20,224 bases of DNA from Bacillota bacterium (GCA_023458995.1 JAEWVV010000143.1:1-20224), one strand, 5' to 3'; positions 6,908 through 15,441 are shown, counted from the first letter of the stretch. The notes: generated from the sequence alone by a model not told the origin. Program-made: numbers and translations.

Positions 6908-7903
6908 TTAGAAGTCTTCGCTCTTTAGATCTCTTGATAATAATTTTTGTAATCCTTCTTCAGCTTTAAGACCCTTAAAAATCATTTCATAAGCAACATT
7001 GATCATGGGTAGGTCCACATGATGTTCTTGTGATAAATGATGCATCGCTTCAATCGTTCTTATACCTTCAATGGTTTGAGCTTCACTTTGATAGACTTCA
7101 TCTAAGTTCATGCCCATACCAATCTTTTTACCTGCTTTAAAGTTTCTTGAGTTTTCTGATGATGCTGTCACGATGAGATCACCAATACCTGTTAGGCCAA
7201 AAGCCGTTTCTTTTTTGCCGCCCATCAGTTCAACAACCCTAACAATCTCAACAATACCACGTGTGATCACTGCTGCTCTTGCGTTTTCACCAAGACCTAA
7301 GCCTGTGCATGCACCACTGATGACGGCAATCGCATTTTTAACTGCGCCACCTACTTCAGCACCAATTAAATCAGAGGATGTATAAACTCTTAAATATTTA
7401 TCGTTTGCAAAAATATGTTGTATCTCAGTTGCAAGTTCCATATGTTTTGAAGAACTTACTAAAAGTGTTAACTTTCTTTCAATCACTTCTTCAGCGTGTG
7501 AAGGACCTGTTAATACAACAAAACCTTTTAAATTTTTAGTTTCAATTTCTTCTTCAACAATTTCTGATACTCTTTTTAATGTTTCAGGTTCAATCCCTTT
7601 AGAAACGTTGATGAAAACAGATGGTTTTACTAAATACTTATTGATATTCTTTAAAACTGGACGAATGACTTTTGTTGGGACTGATAATACAAAGTAATTC
7701 GAAAAAGAAATGAGTTCATCCAAAGATGAAGTTGCTCTTAGAGCGTTAGGTAATACATTTCCAAAGAAAGGGTGTACGTGGGAATTAATCTTATCGACAG
7801 CATCATGATTGACATCATAGATTAAGACATCATGACCATTATCTACTAACGTTTGACCTAATGTTGTTCCCCATGCGCCACCACCAATGATTGCTAAATT
7901 CAT
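6908..7903 (-). CDS. gpsA: Glycerol-3-phosphate dehydrogenase [NAD(P)+]
   Basis: The 331-residue cytoplasmic enzyme reduces dihydroxyacetone phosphate to sn-glycerol 3-phosphate, the backbone of membrane phospholipids. The N-terminal Rossmann motif GGGAWGT is at residues 7-13. The active-site lysines lie in NVSKGIE (K102) and GGAVKNAIAV (K189), and the C-terminal domain has NARAAVITRG and GIGDLIVTASSENSRN. Length is normal for the family. The ATG is 4 nt after the der stop codon, with AAGG inside the end of der, so the two are surely co-transcribed. It is the last gene of the cmk operon. Confidence 0.98.
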   Translation of the reverse strand: MNLAIIGGGAWGTTLGQTLVDNGHDVLIYDVNHDAVDKINSHVHPFFGNVLPNALRATSSLDELISFSNYFVLSVPTKVIRPVLKNINKYLVKPSVFINVSKGIEPETLKRVSEIVEEEIETKNLKGFVVLTGPSHAEEVIERKLTLLVSSSKHMELATEIQHIFANDKYLRVYTSSDLIGAEVGGAVKNAIAVISGACTGLGLGENARAAVITRGIVEIVRVVELMGGKKETAFGLTGIGDLIVTASSENSRNFKAGKKIGMGMNLDEVYQSEAQTIEGIRTIEAMHHLSQEHHVDLPMINVAYEMIFKGLKAEEGLQKLLSRDLKSEDF

Positions 7904-7907
7904 AAGG

Positions 7908-9212
7908 TCACGCCTTCTTTCTTAAAATGATTTTAATCGGTGTTCCTGTAAAATCAATCGCATTACGGATTTGATTTTGTAAATACCGTTCATATGAGAA
8001 ATGCACAAAATCTGGATTATTTACATAAACTACAAACGTTGGTGGTTTAATCGCAACCTGCGTTGCATAGTTAAACTGTGCTTTACCATGATTATGAATC
8101 GGTGTTGGATTCATTGCAACCGCATCTTGAATCAGATCATTAATGAGTGATGTTTGAACCGTCTTTTGATAGTTTTCATAACATAAATTGATTGCTGGGA
8201 AAATAGTTTGAATTCTTGATGAATTCTTCGCTGAAACGAAAACGATTGGAGCGTATGTTAAAAACTGGAACTCTTCTCTAATCTTTTCTTCCATCTTTTT
8301 CATTGTCTTATCATCTTTTAAGACAGCATCCCATTTATTGACAACAATCACACATGCTTTATCATAATCTTTAATGTATCCAGCAACGTGCTTATCCTGC
8401 TCAATAATGCCTTCCTCGCCGTCAATGACAAGAAGTGCGATATCACTACGCTCTAAAGCGGAAAGTGCTCTTAAAACCGAATATTTGTCGGTTGATTCAT
8501 AGACTTTACCACGTTTCTTGATACCCGCGGTATCAATAACGACATAATCTTTTCGATCTTTTCTAAAGCTTGTATCGATGGCATCGGTTGTTGTTCCTGC
8601 AATCTCAGATACAATAACTCTTTCTTCACCTAAAATGGCATTCGTTAAAGATGATTTACCAACATTAGGTCTACCAACAATTGAAAACTGGATGACAGAA
8701 TCATCATATTTGATCTCTTCTTCGGTCATGTATTCCATCATCTTATCTAAAAGATCACCAATACCAATACCATGAATCGTTGATACAGCAATCGGGTCAC
8801 CAAAACCTAAAGCATAAAACTCATACGTGTTTGCTGCTTGGTTGATATCATCGATTTTGTTGACAGCTAAAATCACAGGTTTTTCTGTTTTATAAAGAAG
8901 TTTGGCGATGTAGTAATCTGCATCAACTAATCCCTGTTTACCATCAACGACAAAAACAATGGTATCCGCTTCATCCATTGCAATTTGAGCTTGCGCTTTG
9001 ATTTGATTTAAAAAAGGGGCATCGCCGAGATCGATGCCCCCTGTGTCTATCAGTCTAAAATGCTTGGTCAGCCATTCGGCTCTGGCATAAATTCGATCTC
9101 TGGTTACACCAGGTTGATCATCAGTGATCGACAGGCGAGATCCAACCAGACGGTTAAACAGACTTGATTTACCGACATTCGGACGGCCAACTATTGCTAC
9201 CTTATAAGGCAT
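7908..9212 (-). CDS. der: Ribosome biogenesis GTPase Der (EngA)
   Basis: The 434-residue protein has two tandem GTPase domains and a C-terminal KH-like domain, the diagnostic Der layout. GTPase 1: GRPNVGKS (9-16), DTGGI (56-60), NKID (118-121). GTPase 2: GRPNVGKS (180-187), DTAGI (227-231), NKWD (292-295). The KH-like part runs from about 345. Der acts in maturation of the 50S ribosomal subunit and is usually essential. Stop codon spacing is 4 nt to gpsA, and 19 nt separates it from the S1 gene upstream. AGTAGG precedes the ATG. Confidence 0.98.
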   Translation of the reverse strand: MPYKVAIVGRPNVGKSSLFNRLVGSRLSITDDQPGVTRDRIYARAEWLTKHFRLIDTGGIDLGDAPFLNQIKAQAQIAMDEADTIVFVVDGKQGLVDADYYIAKLLYKTEKPVILAVNKIDDINQAANTYEFYALGFGDPIAVSTIHGIGIGDLLDKMMEYMTEEEIKYDDSVIQFSIVGRPNVGKSSLTNAILGEERVIVSEIAGTTTDAIDTSFRKDRKDYVVIDTAGIKKRGKVYESTDKYSVLRALSALERSDIALLVIDGEEGIIEQDKHVAGYIKDYDKACVIVVNKWDAVLKDDKTMKKMEEKIREEFQFLTYAPIVFVSAKNSSRIQTIFPAINLCYENYQKTVQTSLINDLIQDAVAMNPTPIHNHGKAQFNYATQVAIKPPTFVVYVNNPDFVHFSYERYLQNQIRNAIDFTGTPIKIILRKKA

Positions 9213-9231
9213 AATAAAACCTACTTTTCAG

Positions 9232-10638
9232 TTACTTTTTCTTGCTCTTTGTTAATTTTTCACCGAAGAGGTCACCCAATGTTGGATTTTGATCTTTTTC
9301 ATCATCTTCCAAGTATTGTTCGTATGATTCTCTTTCAGCTTTTTCTAAAATACGACGAATGGAAAGCTTTAAGCTCCATGTTTCTTTAGATACTTCAGTG
9401 ACTAATGCATTCACAACATCGCCAACTGCGAAATAATCTTCAGGTTTGTTGATCTTTTCAACAGCAAGTTCATTTGCCGGAATTTCACCTTCAACACCTT
9501 GAACTTCAACTTTAGCGCCTTCTTTTGAAACTGCTACAATTTTAGCAGATACAACTTCACCGCGTTTTAAGCTTACGTTCTTCCATGGGTTATCTTCTAA
9601 TGCTTTCTTGGATAATGCGATACGTTCTTTCTTTAAATCAAGTTGAATGATAGATAATGTAACATCATCACCAATCTTGACATAAGCTTCGAAGTTATCA
9701 TTTGGATTCCATGAGAATTCATTTCTATGGAGTAAACCTCTGACGTCTTTAGCAACTTCAACGATAATACCAAATGGTAATTTTTGGAATACTTTACCAG
9801 TAATGGTGTCGCCTACTTTGTGTTGATCATAAAATTCTTCATAAGGTGTTCTTTGTAGAGCTTTCATCGAAAGGTCTAAACGATTACCTTCTTTTTTGAT
9901 GACTTTAACTTCGATTTCTTGACCAAGTGCTAAAACATCTTCAATTTTTTCAATTCTGAAGTGCGAAACTTGGGAAATACGAAGTAAGCCAACAACATGA
10001 TCAAAACGAATGGTTGCAGCATGTGCTTCAATCTTATCAACAATACCTTTTAATACATCACCCGTATTGATGTTTTCAAGTTCGGTTTGTCTTGCTTGTA
10101 ATCTTTGTTCATAAGCAGCTTGTCTTTCTTTTTCAAAGATAGCTTTTCTAGACGCAACAATACGTTTATTTCTACCACCTTTGATGCTTGCTTCAACAAT
10201 TTGAATTTCTAAGGTTTTACCCTTTAAGTTTTCTTTATCTTTAACTAAATCAAAATCAAGTAAGCTATAAGGTAAGAAGACTTCATTTTCCAAATAGTTG
10301 AAAACGAGTCCCTTTTCAAGTACTTGTTTAACTTTGGCTTTAACAATTTCACCCGATTGAGCTAAAGCTTGAATTTTTTCAAATTTTTCTTCGACAAGTA
10401 GTGGCAAACGTGATAAAAGAATCTGTGCAGGTTCATCTGTCATTTTTTGCACACGTGCTTTGATTTTCTGGCCTAATTGAACTAAACCCTCAAATGTTTC
10501 GGGTGCGGGTTTGTCATAATTGTCCAGATGAATTTTTCCTTCAGTCTGTGCCTGAATGTCGAGGTAAATGGTATTGGGTTCAACTTTAATAACTGTACCT
10601 TCTACGATTGACCCCTGTCTCAAAAACTTTAACTCCAT
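9232..10638 (-). CDS. rpsA: S1-domain RNA-binding protein (ribosomal protein S1 homologue)
   Basis: The 468-residue protein contains five S1 OB-fold repeats, at about 6-70, 88-165, 192-260, 275-346 and 353-430. Repeats 3 and 4 are the best conserved (GVVGLLRISQVSHF-like and VRGLLHRNEFSW segments). A Lys-rich tail ends the protein. It probably binds mRNA and/or the 30S subunit, like YpfD of Bacillus, which is shorter with four repeats; whether it acts as a true ribosomal S1 is uncertain. AAAGGAG precedes the ATG at 10638, which lies 1 nt after the cmk stop codon. The cmk-S1 pairing is a widely conserved gene order. Confidence 0.93.
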   Translation of the reverse strand: MELKFLRQGSIVEGTVIKVEPNTIYLDIQAQTEGKIHLDNYDKPAPETFEGLVQLGQKIKARVQKMTDEPAQILLSRLPLLVEEKFEKIQALAQSGEIVKAKVKQVLEKGLVFNYLENEVFLPYSLLDFDLVKDKENLKGKTLEIQIVEASIKGGRNKRIVASRKAIFEKERQAAYEQRLQARQTELENINTGDVLKGIVDKIEAHAATIRFDHVVGLLRISQVSHFRIEKIEDVLALGQEIEVKVIKKEGNRLDLSMKALQRTPYEEFYDQHKVGDTITGKVFQKLPFGIIVEVAKDVRGLLHRNEFSWNPNDNFEAYVKIGDDVTLSIIQLDLKKERIALSKKALEDNPWKNVSLKRGEVVSAKIVAVSKEGAKVEVQGVEGEIPANELAVEKINKPEDYFAVGDVVNALVTEVSKETWSLKLSIRRILEKAERESYEQYLEDDEKDQNPTLGDLFGEKLTKSKKK

Positions 10639-10639
10639 G

Positions 10640-11299
10640 TTAGTCGTTCTCCTTTTTGTCGGTAAGTTCTATAATTTTATTAACCACTTCTTCAATGGTT
10701 AAATGCGTCGTATCCAGTGTAATAGCATCATCAGCTTTACGTAGAGGCGATTCTTTTCTGGTTGAGTCTTTTTGATCTCTAATCACAATATCCTCAATCA
10801 CTTTTTCAATCTTCGCATCCTTGCCTTTTTTGACATGCTCTTTATATCTTCGTTTAGCTCTTTCTTCAACGTTTGCTGTAAGAAAGATTTTTAAATCTGC
10901 CTGTGGTATGACAACTGTTCCGATGTCACGCCCATCCATGATAATGTTTCCTGTTTCTGCTGCTTTCTTTTGTAAGTCAACAAGCATACGTCTCACATAT
11001 GGGAAACTTGAGACGAGTGATACATTGTTTGTGACAGATTCTGATCTGATTGCTTCAGAGACGTCACGATCATTTATGAAAATCTTATCATGATCATAGT
11101 GGATATTGGTAGTTTCTAAAAAATGGTATGACGCTTCATCATTTAAGTTGACACCAAGTTCGATTGCTTGCAATGTCACTGCGCGATACATTGCTCCAGT
11201 ATCAATATGCGTCCATCCGAGTTTTTTAGCAATTAATGCACTGATTGTGCTTTTCCCTGATCCAGCTGGTCCATCAATGGCCAATTTAAATCCTGACAT
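10640..11299 (-). CDS. cmk: Cytidylate kinase
   Basis: The 219-residue enzyme phosphorylates CMP and dCMP to the diphosphates. It has the P-loop GPAGSGKST (10-18), DTGAMYR (34-40), MDGRDIGTVV and the lid/arginine segment RDQKDSTRKESPL. An upstream in-frame ATG at 11323 is not used: it overlaps the -10 box (11322-11327), so it would precede the transcript start, and the ribosome binding site GGAGG (11306-11310) would lie inside the coding frame. ATG 11299 is therefore the start. First gene of the cmk - S1 - der - gpsA operon. Confidence 0.97.
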   Translation of the reverse strand: MSGFKLAIDGPAGSGKSTISALIAKKLGWTHIDTGAMYRAVTLQAIELGVNLNDEASYHFLETTNIHYDHDKIFINDRDVSEAIRSESVTNNVSLVSSFPYVRRMLVDLQKKAAETGNIIMDGRDIGTVVIPQADLKIFLTANVEERAKRRYKEHVKKGKDAKIEKVIEDIVIRDQKDSTRKESPLRKADDAITLDTTHLTIEEVVNKIIELTDKKEND

Positions 11300-11321
11300 G
11301 ATTTTCCTCCATACGTATTTC

Positions 11322-11330
11322 ATTATAACA
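11322..11330 (-). promoter_or_regulatory. Extended -10 promoter of the cmk operon
   Basis: Minus-strand TGTTATAAT is a perfect extended -10 element without a clear -35. Start near 11315 gives a leader of about 16 nt that still includes GGAGG. It drives cmk, the S1 gene, der and gpsA. Confidence 0.7.
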
Positions 11331-11361
11331 TAGATTTTTTGTGGTTGTTATCGAGTTTTTA

Positions 11362-12096
11362 CTATTTTTTGAATGTTGCATCGGCATAAAGCTTTTTAAC
11401 CTCATGTATTTTAAGTGGACGATACATTCCACGTTCAACACCTTGAAGAGTTAAAAAGTCATAACGTACTCTTGTGAGTTTTTTTACGGGATGTCCGATA
11501 GCTTCAAGCATCTTTCTAACTTGTTTGTTTCTTCCTTCGATTAATGTGATTGAAATAAGCGTTGTTTGATGTTCTTTATCAATCTCAATTAAATGAACAG
11601 ATTTTGGTACTGCGAGGTAATCTTCATCGATGATAACCCCTTTACGTAGTTGGACAATCTTCTTTCTAATAACGACACCCTCAACACGCGCAAGATATTC
11701 TTTTTCAATCTCATGCTCAGGATGCGTCATCTTGTTGGTGAAATCACCATCATTGGTCAATAAAAGTAGACCAGCAGTATCAAAATCGAGACGACCTACA
11801 GGGTAGATTCTCATTTCACGATGTTCATCTTCTAAAAGATCAATGACTGTCTTTCTTGATTTTTCATCTGATGTTGTCGATACATATCCTGTTGGCTTAT
11901 TCATCAAAAAGTAGACATATGCTGCGCGTGAAATCTCTTGATCATCGACTTTGATAATATCGTCTTTAGAGACTTTAAAACCAAGTTCTTTGATAACTTC
12001 ACCATTGACCTTGACTCTTCCAGCTAAAATAATTTCTTCTGATTTACGTCTTGATGCAATATTTGATTGTGCTAATACTTTTTGAAGTCTTTCCAT
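11362..12096 (-). CDS. rluB: 23S rRNA pseudouridine synthase (RsuA/RluB family)
   Basis: The 244-residue protein starts with an S4 RNA-binding domain (MERLQKVLAQSNIASRRKSE and on to about residue 60), followed by the synthase domain with PVGRLDFDTAGLLLLTNDGD (99-118), where D104 is the catalytic aspartate, and a later EGRNKQVRKMLEAIGH motif. RluB and RsuA cannot be separated with certainty, but a single copy upstream of cmk in Bacillota is usually rluB (modifies 23S rRNA helix 89). The ATG at 12096 is chosen over an upstream GTG (12105) because AGGTGA lies 5-6 nt before it and the GTG is at the predicted transcript end. Confidence 0.93.
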   Translation of the reverse strand: MERLQKVLAQSNIASRRKSEEIILAGRVKVNGEVIKELGFKVSKDDIIKVDDQEISRAAYVYFLMNKPTGYVSTTSDEKSRKTVIDLLEDEHREMRIYPVGRLDFDTAGLLLLTNDGDFTNKMTHPEHEIEKEYLARVEGVVIRKKIVQLRKGVIIDEDYLAVPKSVHLIEIDKEHQTTLISITLIEGRNKQVRKMLEAIGHPVKKLTRVRYDFLTLQGVERGMYRPLKIHEVKKLYADATFKK

Positions 12097-12112
12097 TTTT
12101 ATCACCTAATGT

Positions 12113-12121
12113 ATTATATCA
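12113..12121 (-). promoter_or_regulatory. Extended -10 promoter of rluB
   Basis: Minus-strand TGATATAAT matches TGnTATAAT exactly. Start near 12106 gives a leader of only about 10 nt, so the AGGTGA ribosome binding site would sit at the very 5' end of the RNA. Confidence 0.65.
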
Positions 12122-12149
12122 TAGTTTTACTATGTAATCACCACTATCA

Positions 12150-12188
12150 TTTACAAAATAAAAAGAGGTATCAAACATCATACCTCTT
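12150..12188 (-). terminator. Terminator of the membrane-XRE-lipoprotein cassette
   Basis: AAGAGGTAT (12188-12180, minus strand) pairs perfectly with ATACCTCTT (12171-12163) around an 8-nt loop, followed by a U-rich run. It is 10 nt after the lipoprotein stop codon. Confidence 0.88.
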
Positions 12189-12197
12189 CAAATGAAT

Positions 12198-13031
12198 CTA
12201 TTTAAATGTTAATATAAACGCTTGATCATGAAGAACTAAAATCGGATGAACAAGGAAATTTAAGCGTATATAATGTTCCTTTCCTCTTTGATAGATTGCT
12301 CTTTTTGAATATAGTTCACCAAGATTATTTTTGTAGACTTCTTCAAAAATGACATACGCTGTATCAGTTGATGTTTCATAGTCTTGAAATGGTTCATTAA
12401 AGGATGTGGATTTAATGATTTGGTTCTGATTATTCATTTCAATGACATTGACTTCGGTGAGTTCATCAATCAATGAGAATGATAGACTAAATTCTACAAT
12501 ATACTTGATGCCATCTTCAATGTATTCATCTTTAAAATTCGTTTCATTTTTTTCTCCACGATCTGTGATAAAACCGTGTCCACCTCCGTAGAGATAAGGA
12601 CCCTCACCATCATCATAAAGCGGTAAGATATCTATGGTCTTACCTTTGACCTCTGGTCCAAAGAGCATGACTCCACTTGCACTCTGGATAATGGTTTTTG
12701 TAGTTACACCATCAATGGTATCATTTTTGATATGATTGGAATTATGAATCTCAAGAATTCCATATCCATCATAACTAAAAATAGTTGTTGATAATCCTTC
12801 GTTATAGACCATACCTTTTAGAAAATAGACAGCCCCTTCTTCACCAAAATCTGGTAAAAGCTCACGAAATGTTTCTGATTCATGATCTGTAACCTGTATA
12901 TAAAGTCCAACAAGTTTTCTTGTCTCTTCAGCAATCGGTTCTACAGTTGGCACTTCATCTTTAGCAAGTTGACACGAACTTAACATTATTAGAAAACTAA
13001 GTAACAATCCAAATACAATTATTTTCTTCAT
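12198..13031 (-). CDS. Putative lipoprotein of unknown function
   Basis: The 277-residue protein has a lipoprotein signal: basic MKK, a hydrophobic core (4-16) and the lipobox LSSC with C20 as the lipidation site, so it should be anchored outside the membrane. The rest is rich in beta-strand-like and acidic segments, with a Gly-rich patch (YLYGGGHGF, mid-protein) and no domain I can name; C20 is the only cysteine. The start codon overlaps the XRE gene's TGA (ATGA), with GAGGGGG upstream, so translation is coupled. As last gene of the cassette it may be the extracellular input or the effector of the XRE/membrane pair (inference). Confidence 0.85.
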   Translation of the reverse strand: MKKIIVFGLLLSFLIMLSSCQLAKDEVPTVEPIAEETRKLVGLYIQVTDHESETFRELLPDFGEEGAVYFLKGMVYNEGLSTTIFSYDGYGILEIHNSNHIKNDTIDGVTTKTIIQSASGVMLFGPEVKGKTIDILPLYDDGEGPYLYGGGHGFITDRGEKNETNFKDEYIEDGIKYIVEFSLSFSLIDELTEVNVIEMNNQNQIIKSTSFNEPFQDYETSTDTAYVIFEEVYKNNLGELYSKRAIYQRGKEHYIRLNFLVHPILVLHDQAFILTFK

Positions 13032-13240
13032 TTTTCTTCCCCCTCATAAATCAAGATATCTTTTGGTTCACACTTTAAGTAAAAACATAATTTATTCAAG
13101 GTATCAAACCGGATTGCTTTAGCTTTACCACTACGTAGTATCGACATATTCGCTTCCGTTATTCCAACCAGTTGACACAACTCCTTGGATGTCATATTTC
13201 TTAGTTTTAAAACATCATCCAACTTTACTTTAATCGACAT
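13028..13240 (-). CDS. Small XRE-family transcriptional regulator (YozG-like)
   Basis: The 70-residue protein is essentially one Cro/C1 helix-turn-helix: LDDVLKLRNMTSKELCQLVGITEANMSILRSGKAKAIRF gives five helices, with GITEANMSILRSGKAK as the recognition region, followed by DTLNKLCFYLKCEPKDIL. This matches the small Bacillota group whose members sit next to a membrane protein, often DUF2975. There is no dimerisation or ligand domain, so input probably comes from the membrane protein. Its ATG shares one base with the membrane gene's TAA stop (TAATG); the ribosome binding site is weak, so translation is likely coupled. It probably controls its own operon. Confidence 0.92.
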   Translation of the reverse strand: MSIKVKLDDVLKLRNMTSKELCQLVGITEANMSILRSGKAKAIRFDTLNKLCFYLKCEPKDILIYEGEEK

Positions 13241-14166
13241 TAAATCGTCAACTCCGCTTCTTCCATCACATCATTTGCATGGATGATGTAATGATATAGT
13301 CCATAAAAGAAGAATACGAATAGCCAAGGAACCATATCGATATTAAAATCAAATGAAATATCATTTAGCTTATCAAATGAAAGCAGTTGGACTAAATTCG
13401 TTGAAATGAGTTTAACAACTGATGTGATGACCATGGTTAACGTCATGATTTTAATCCATGTAGTCAGTTTTGGAAGTGTATCTCTAAAATCTTCATCTTT
13501 GATATGTTCGATAAAGAGAATGATCAGTTCCATAAAGATAACCATTGCAATAAAACTAATTAAATCAAAGATATTTGACATTGTTTGAATAGTTAAATCT
13601 GGTGTACTTAAGTCAAATGTTTGACTCAATAAGGATTGAATATAGATAATCATAAAGAATGAAACGAAGAAAGCCATGAGGCTTAAGAAATATTTACCCA
13701 TCGTTTGATGGAAAATAAAGATACGAACAATTAAATATGAAAGTAAGATTCCACACCAGACATTAATGAGACCATATGCAATGAATGGTTTAATGTCCAC
13801 TTCATTTCCAAAGAATTCTATTTTGGTAAGCCATGAAGGAACCGATGTTATGTTAATGATGTAATAGATTGTTATCCCAAATGTTAAGCCGATAATAGCT
13901 AATGAAAAAATGTCAAAATTCTTCAAAGATTTCTTTAAAAGTAAGTATCCGATAAGAAGCGGTAACAAACACACAAGAATAAGTAAAATCCATGCAACAA
14001 AGTTACCAAATAATGAGCTTAAAGACATTTTCTTTAATAGAGAAGCAAACCCCTGAATTGGCCAGTAAAACAAAAATTGTGTTGTATTCTCTTGATTTTT
14101 AAGCAAAATAGAACCCATAACACTTACGATAACAACACCTAAATAAAGAAACCATCTTTTTTTCAT
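13240..14166 (-). CDS. Multi-pass membrane protein paired with an XRE regulator
   Basis: The 308-residue protein has about eight predicted membrane helices: 5-22, 54-77, 85-106, 128-152, 158-180, 198-219, 238-256 and 279-295. The C-terminal tail HANDVMEEAELTI is reminiscent of DUF2975 proteins, which partner the same kind of XRE regulator, but those usually have four helices and about 160-190 residues, so this would be an enlarged or unrelated version. No catalytic motif is evident. In-frame TAA lies 18 nt upstream, so the ATG at 14166 is the first possible start. The local ribosome binding site is poor. It is the first gene of the cassette. Confidence 0.85.
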   Translation of the reverse strand: MKKRWFLYLGVVIVSVMGSILLKNQENTTQFLFYWPIQGFASLLKKMSLSSLFGNFVAWILLILVCLLPLLIGYLLLKKSLKNFDIFSLAIIGLTFGITIYYIINITSVPSWLTKIEFFGNEVDIKPFIAYGLINVWCGILLSYLIVRIFIFHQTMGKYFLSLMAFFVSFFMIIYIQSLLSQTFDLSTPDLTIQTMSNIFDLISFIAMVIFMELIILFIEHIKDEDFRDTLPKLTTWIKIMTLTMVITSVVKLISTNLVQLLSFDKLNDISFDFNIDMVPWLFVFFFYGLYHYIIHANDVMEEAELTI

Positions 14167-14176
14167 TATTCCATGT

Positions 14177-14232
14177 AAGATTTAAACTGTATTAAGTTAG
14201 CACTTAAGACTTACTTAAATCTTTACTCCTTT
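14177..14232 (-). promoter_or_regulatory. Structured leader of the membrane-XRE-lipoprotein cassette
   Basis: The 5' leader of about 90 nt has a strong ribosome binding sequence AAAGGAG (14226-14232), but it is about 60 nt before the start codon. Between them AAGATTTAA (14223-14215, minus strand) pairs with TTAAATCTT (14185-14177), enclosing a second stem TTAAGT/ACTTAA (14207-14202 with 14197-14192). If folded, the AAAGGAG lies about 12 nt from the ATG through the stem base. A 15-codon open frame (14251-14204) with no ribosome binding site begins near the RNA 5' end and stops inside the structure. Confidence 0.45.
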
Positions 14233-14262
14233 CGGTCTCCCCTGTTTTCATTTCACAAGTCC

Positions 14263-14291
14263 ATCATAACATATAAATTATCGTTTATCAA
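14263..14291 (-). promoter_or_regulatory. Promoter of the membrane-XRE-lipoprotein cassette
   Basis: Minus-strand -35 TTGATA (14286-14291) and -10 TATGAT (14263-14268) are 17 bp apart, and the -10 carries the TG extension (14270-14271). Start near 14256. It begins just past the efp terminator. Confidence 0.75.
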
Positions 14292-14303
14292 TAATTTCTT
14301 GCA

Positions 14304-14332
14304 TAAAAAAAGAACTTCGGTTAGGAAGTTCT
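14304..14332 (-). terminator. Terminator of efp
   Basis: AGAACTTC (14332-14325, minus strand) pairs perfectly with GAAGTTCT (14318-14311) around a 6-nt loop, followed by a run of seven U. It lies 12 nt after the efp stop codon. Confidence 0.92.
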
Positions 14333-14343
14333 GATTTAATCGT

Positions 14344-14907
14344 TTACTTATCTCTTGATACGTATGTGCCATCATTGGTATTCACAATGACTTTTTCGCC
14401 TTGTTCAATAAACATAGGTACTTTAATCATGTAACCTGTTTGAAGAACTGCATCCTTTAAAGCATTACCTTTGGTATCACCTTTAACTGCTGGCATTGTT
14501 TCAACAATTTCAAGTGCTAATTTATCAGGAAGTGTAACCCCAATAATTTCTGAAGCGTTATAGAACATAACTTCAACAGATAAACCTTCATACATGAAAT
14601 TGAGTTCTCTTTCTATTTGGAAACGTGGAATTTCAATTTGTTCATATGTATCTGTATTCATGAAAATATATTTATCGCCATCGACATAAAGATACTGCAT
14701 CATAATCTTATCAATTTGAGCACGTTCAACTTTTGTTCCAGCGTTAAATGTAACATCGGTAATAGAACCAGATCTTAGATTTCTAAGTTTTGTTCTAACA
14801 AATGCGCCACCTTTACCTGGCTTAACATGCATGAATTCAATGACTGAATATAGATTGCCTTCGTAAACAATTGTTTGTCCTGTTTTAAAATCGTTTGTAC
14901 TAATCAT
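14344..14907 (-). CDS. efp: Elongation factor P
   Basis: The 187-residue protein is a full-length EF-P with three beta-barrel domains. The N-terminal KOW-like domain carries the loop [11 protein letters not shown], with K32 at the position that is post-translationally modified in other bacteria. No modifying enzyme gene is seen nearby. EF-P binds the ribosome between the P and E sites and rescues stalling at polyproline. The ribosome binding site is AAGGAG before the ATG. It has its own promoter and a strong terminator, so it forms a single-gene transcript, though it follows aroQ as in several Bacillota. Confidence 0.98.
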   Translation of the reverse strand: MISTNDFKTGQTIVYEGNLYSVIEFMHVKPGKGGAFVRTKLRNLRSGSITDVTFNAGTKVERAQIDKIMMQYLYVDGDKYIFMNTDTYEQIEIPRFQIERELNFMYEGLSVEVMFYNASEIIGVTLPDKLALEIVETMPAVKGDTKGNALKDAVLQTGYMIKVPMFIEQGEKVIVNTNDGTYVSRDK

Positions 14908-14941
14908 AGGTATAACTCCTTATTGGTTTTTTGCCGTTTTC

Positions 14942-14970
14942 ATTATACATGAAAGAAAATCATTACACAA
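14942..14970 (-). promoter_or_regulatory. Promoter of efp
   Basis: Minus-strand -10 TATAAT (14942-14947) is perfect, with TTGTGT (14965-14970) as a weak -35 at 17 bp. Start near 14935 gives a leader of about 28 nt. Confidence 0.65.
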
Positions 14971-15006
14971 CAAAGAACGACTTTTTTATGAAAAAATATG
15001 GGTTTT

Positions 15007-15441
15007 TTATGCTATTTTTGCATGTTGAAGCAGAAATTCAACGGCTTCAAAGTATGATTCAAGCTTTTTACCCATAAAGCATGCATCACAAACATCTCTA
15101 ATATAATCAAGTTTTCTAAAATCTTCTCTTTGATTAATATCAGTTAAATGGACTTCAACTTTTGGAATAGTTAAGAGTTCTAAAGCATCCCTTAAGGCAA
15201 TCGAAGTATGCGTGAGTGCCGCTGGATTAATGATCACTGCATCATAGTTTTCATCAAGTGCATGATGGATCACATCAATCAGTTCACCTTCATAATTGGA
15301 TTGATAAAATGTGAATTCTACAGTTTGATATTCATCAGCTAAAGCTTCATAGAGTTCATCTTGTGTCATTGCTCCATAAAGATTTGGATTTCTTCTTCCA
15401 AGCATATTCAAATTAGGTCCGTGGATTAATAGAATGTTCAT
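15007..15441 (-). CDS. aroQ: 3-dehydroquinate dehydratase, type II
   Basis: The 144-residue enzyme dehydrates 3-dehydroquinate to 3-dehydroshikimate, the third step of the shikimate pathway. All hallmarks are present: HGPNLNMLGRRNPNLYG (7-23) with the catalytic Tyr22, YQSNYEGELID (46-56), INPAALTHTSIALRDAL (71-87) and VEVHLTDINQREDFR (95-109). Type II enzymes form dodecamers of this subunit size. The ATG overlaps the aroK stop codon as ATGA, with GGAGG upstream inside aroK. Last gene of the mutS operon; no good GC-rich terminator follows it. Confidence 0.98.
   Translation of the reverse strand: MNILLIHGPNLNMLGRRNPNLYGAMTQDELYEALADEYQTVEFTFYQSNYEGELIDVIHHALDENYDAVIINPAALTHTSIALRDALELLTIPKVEVHLTDINQREDFRKLDYIRDVCDACFMGKKLESYFEAVEFLLQHAKIA

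Noticed and set aside
7110..7385. Plus-strand open frame opposite gpsA
   Set aside because: It is the antisense shadow of a conserved gene, has low-complexity composition and no ribosome binding site. Similar shadows opposite DUF1538, der, cmk, aroK and mutL were dropped for the same reason.
11300..11323. Longer cmk start (8 extra residues)
   Set aside because: The upstream ATG overlaps the -10 box and the ribosome binding site would be inside the frame.
14980..15009. Terminator after aroQ
   Set aside because: The possible hairpin is only an A-run against a T-run with no G-C pairs, so it cannot be called.
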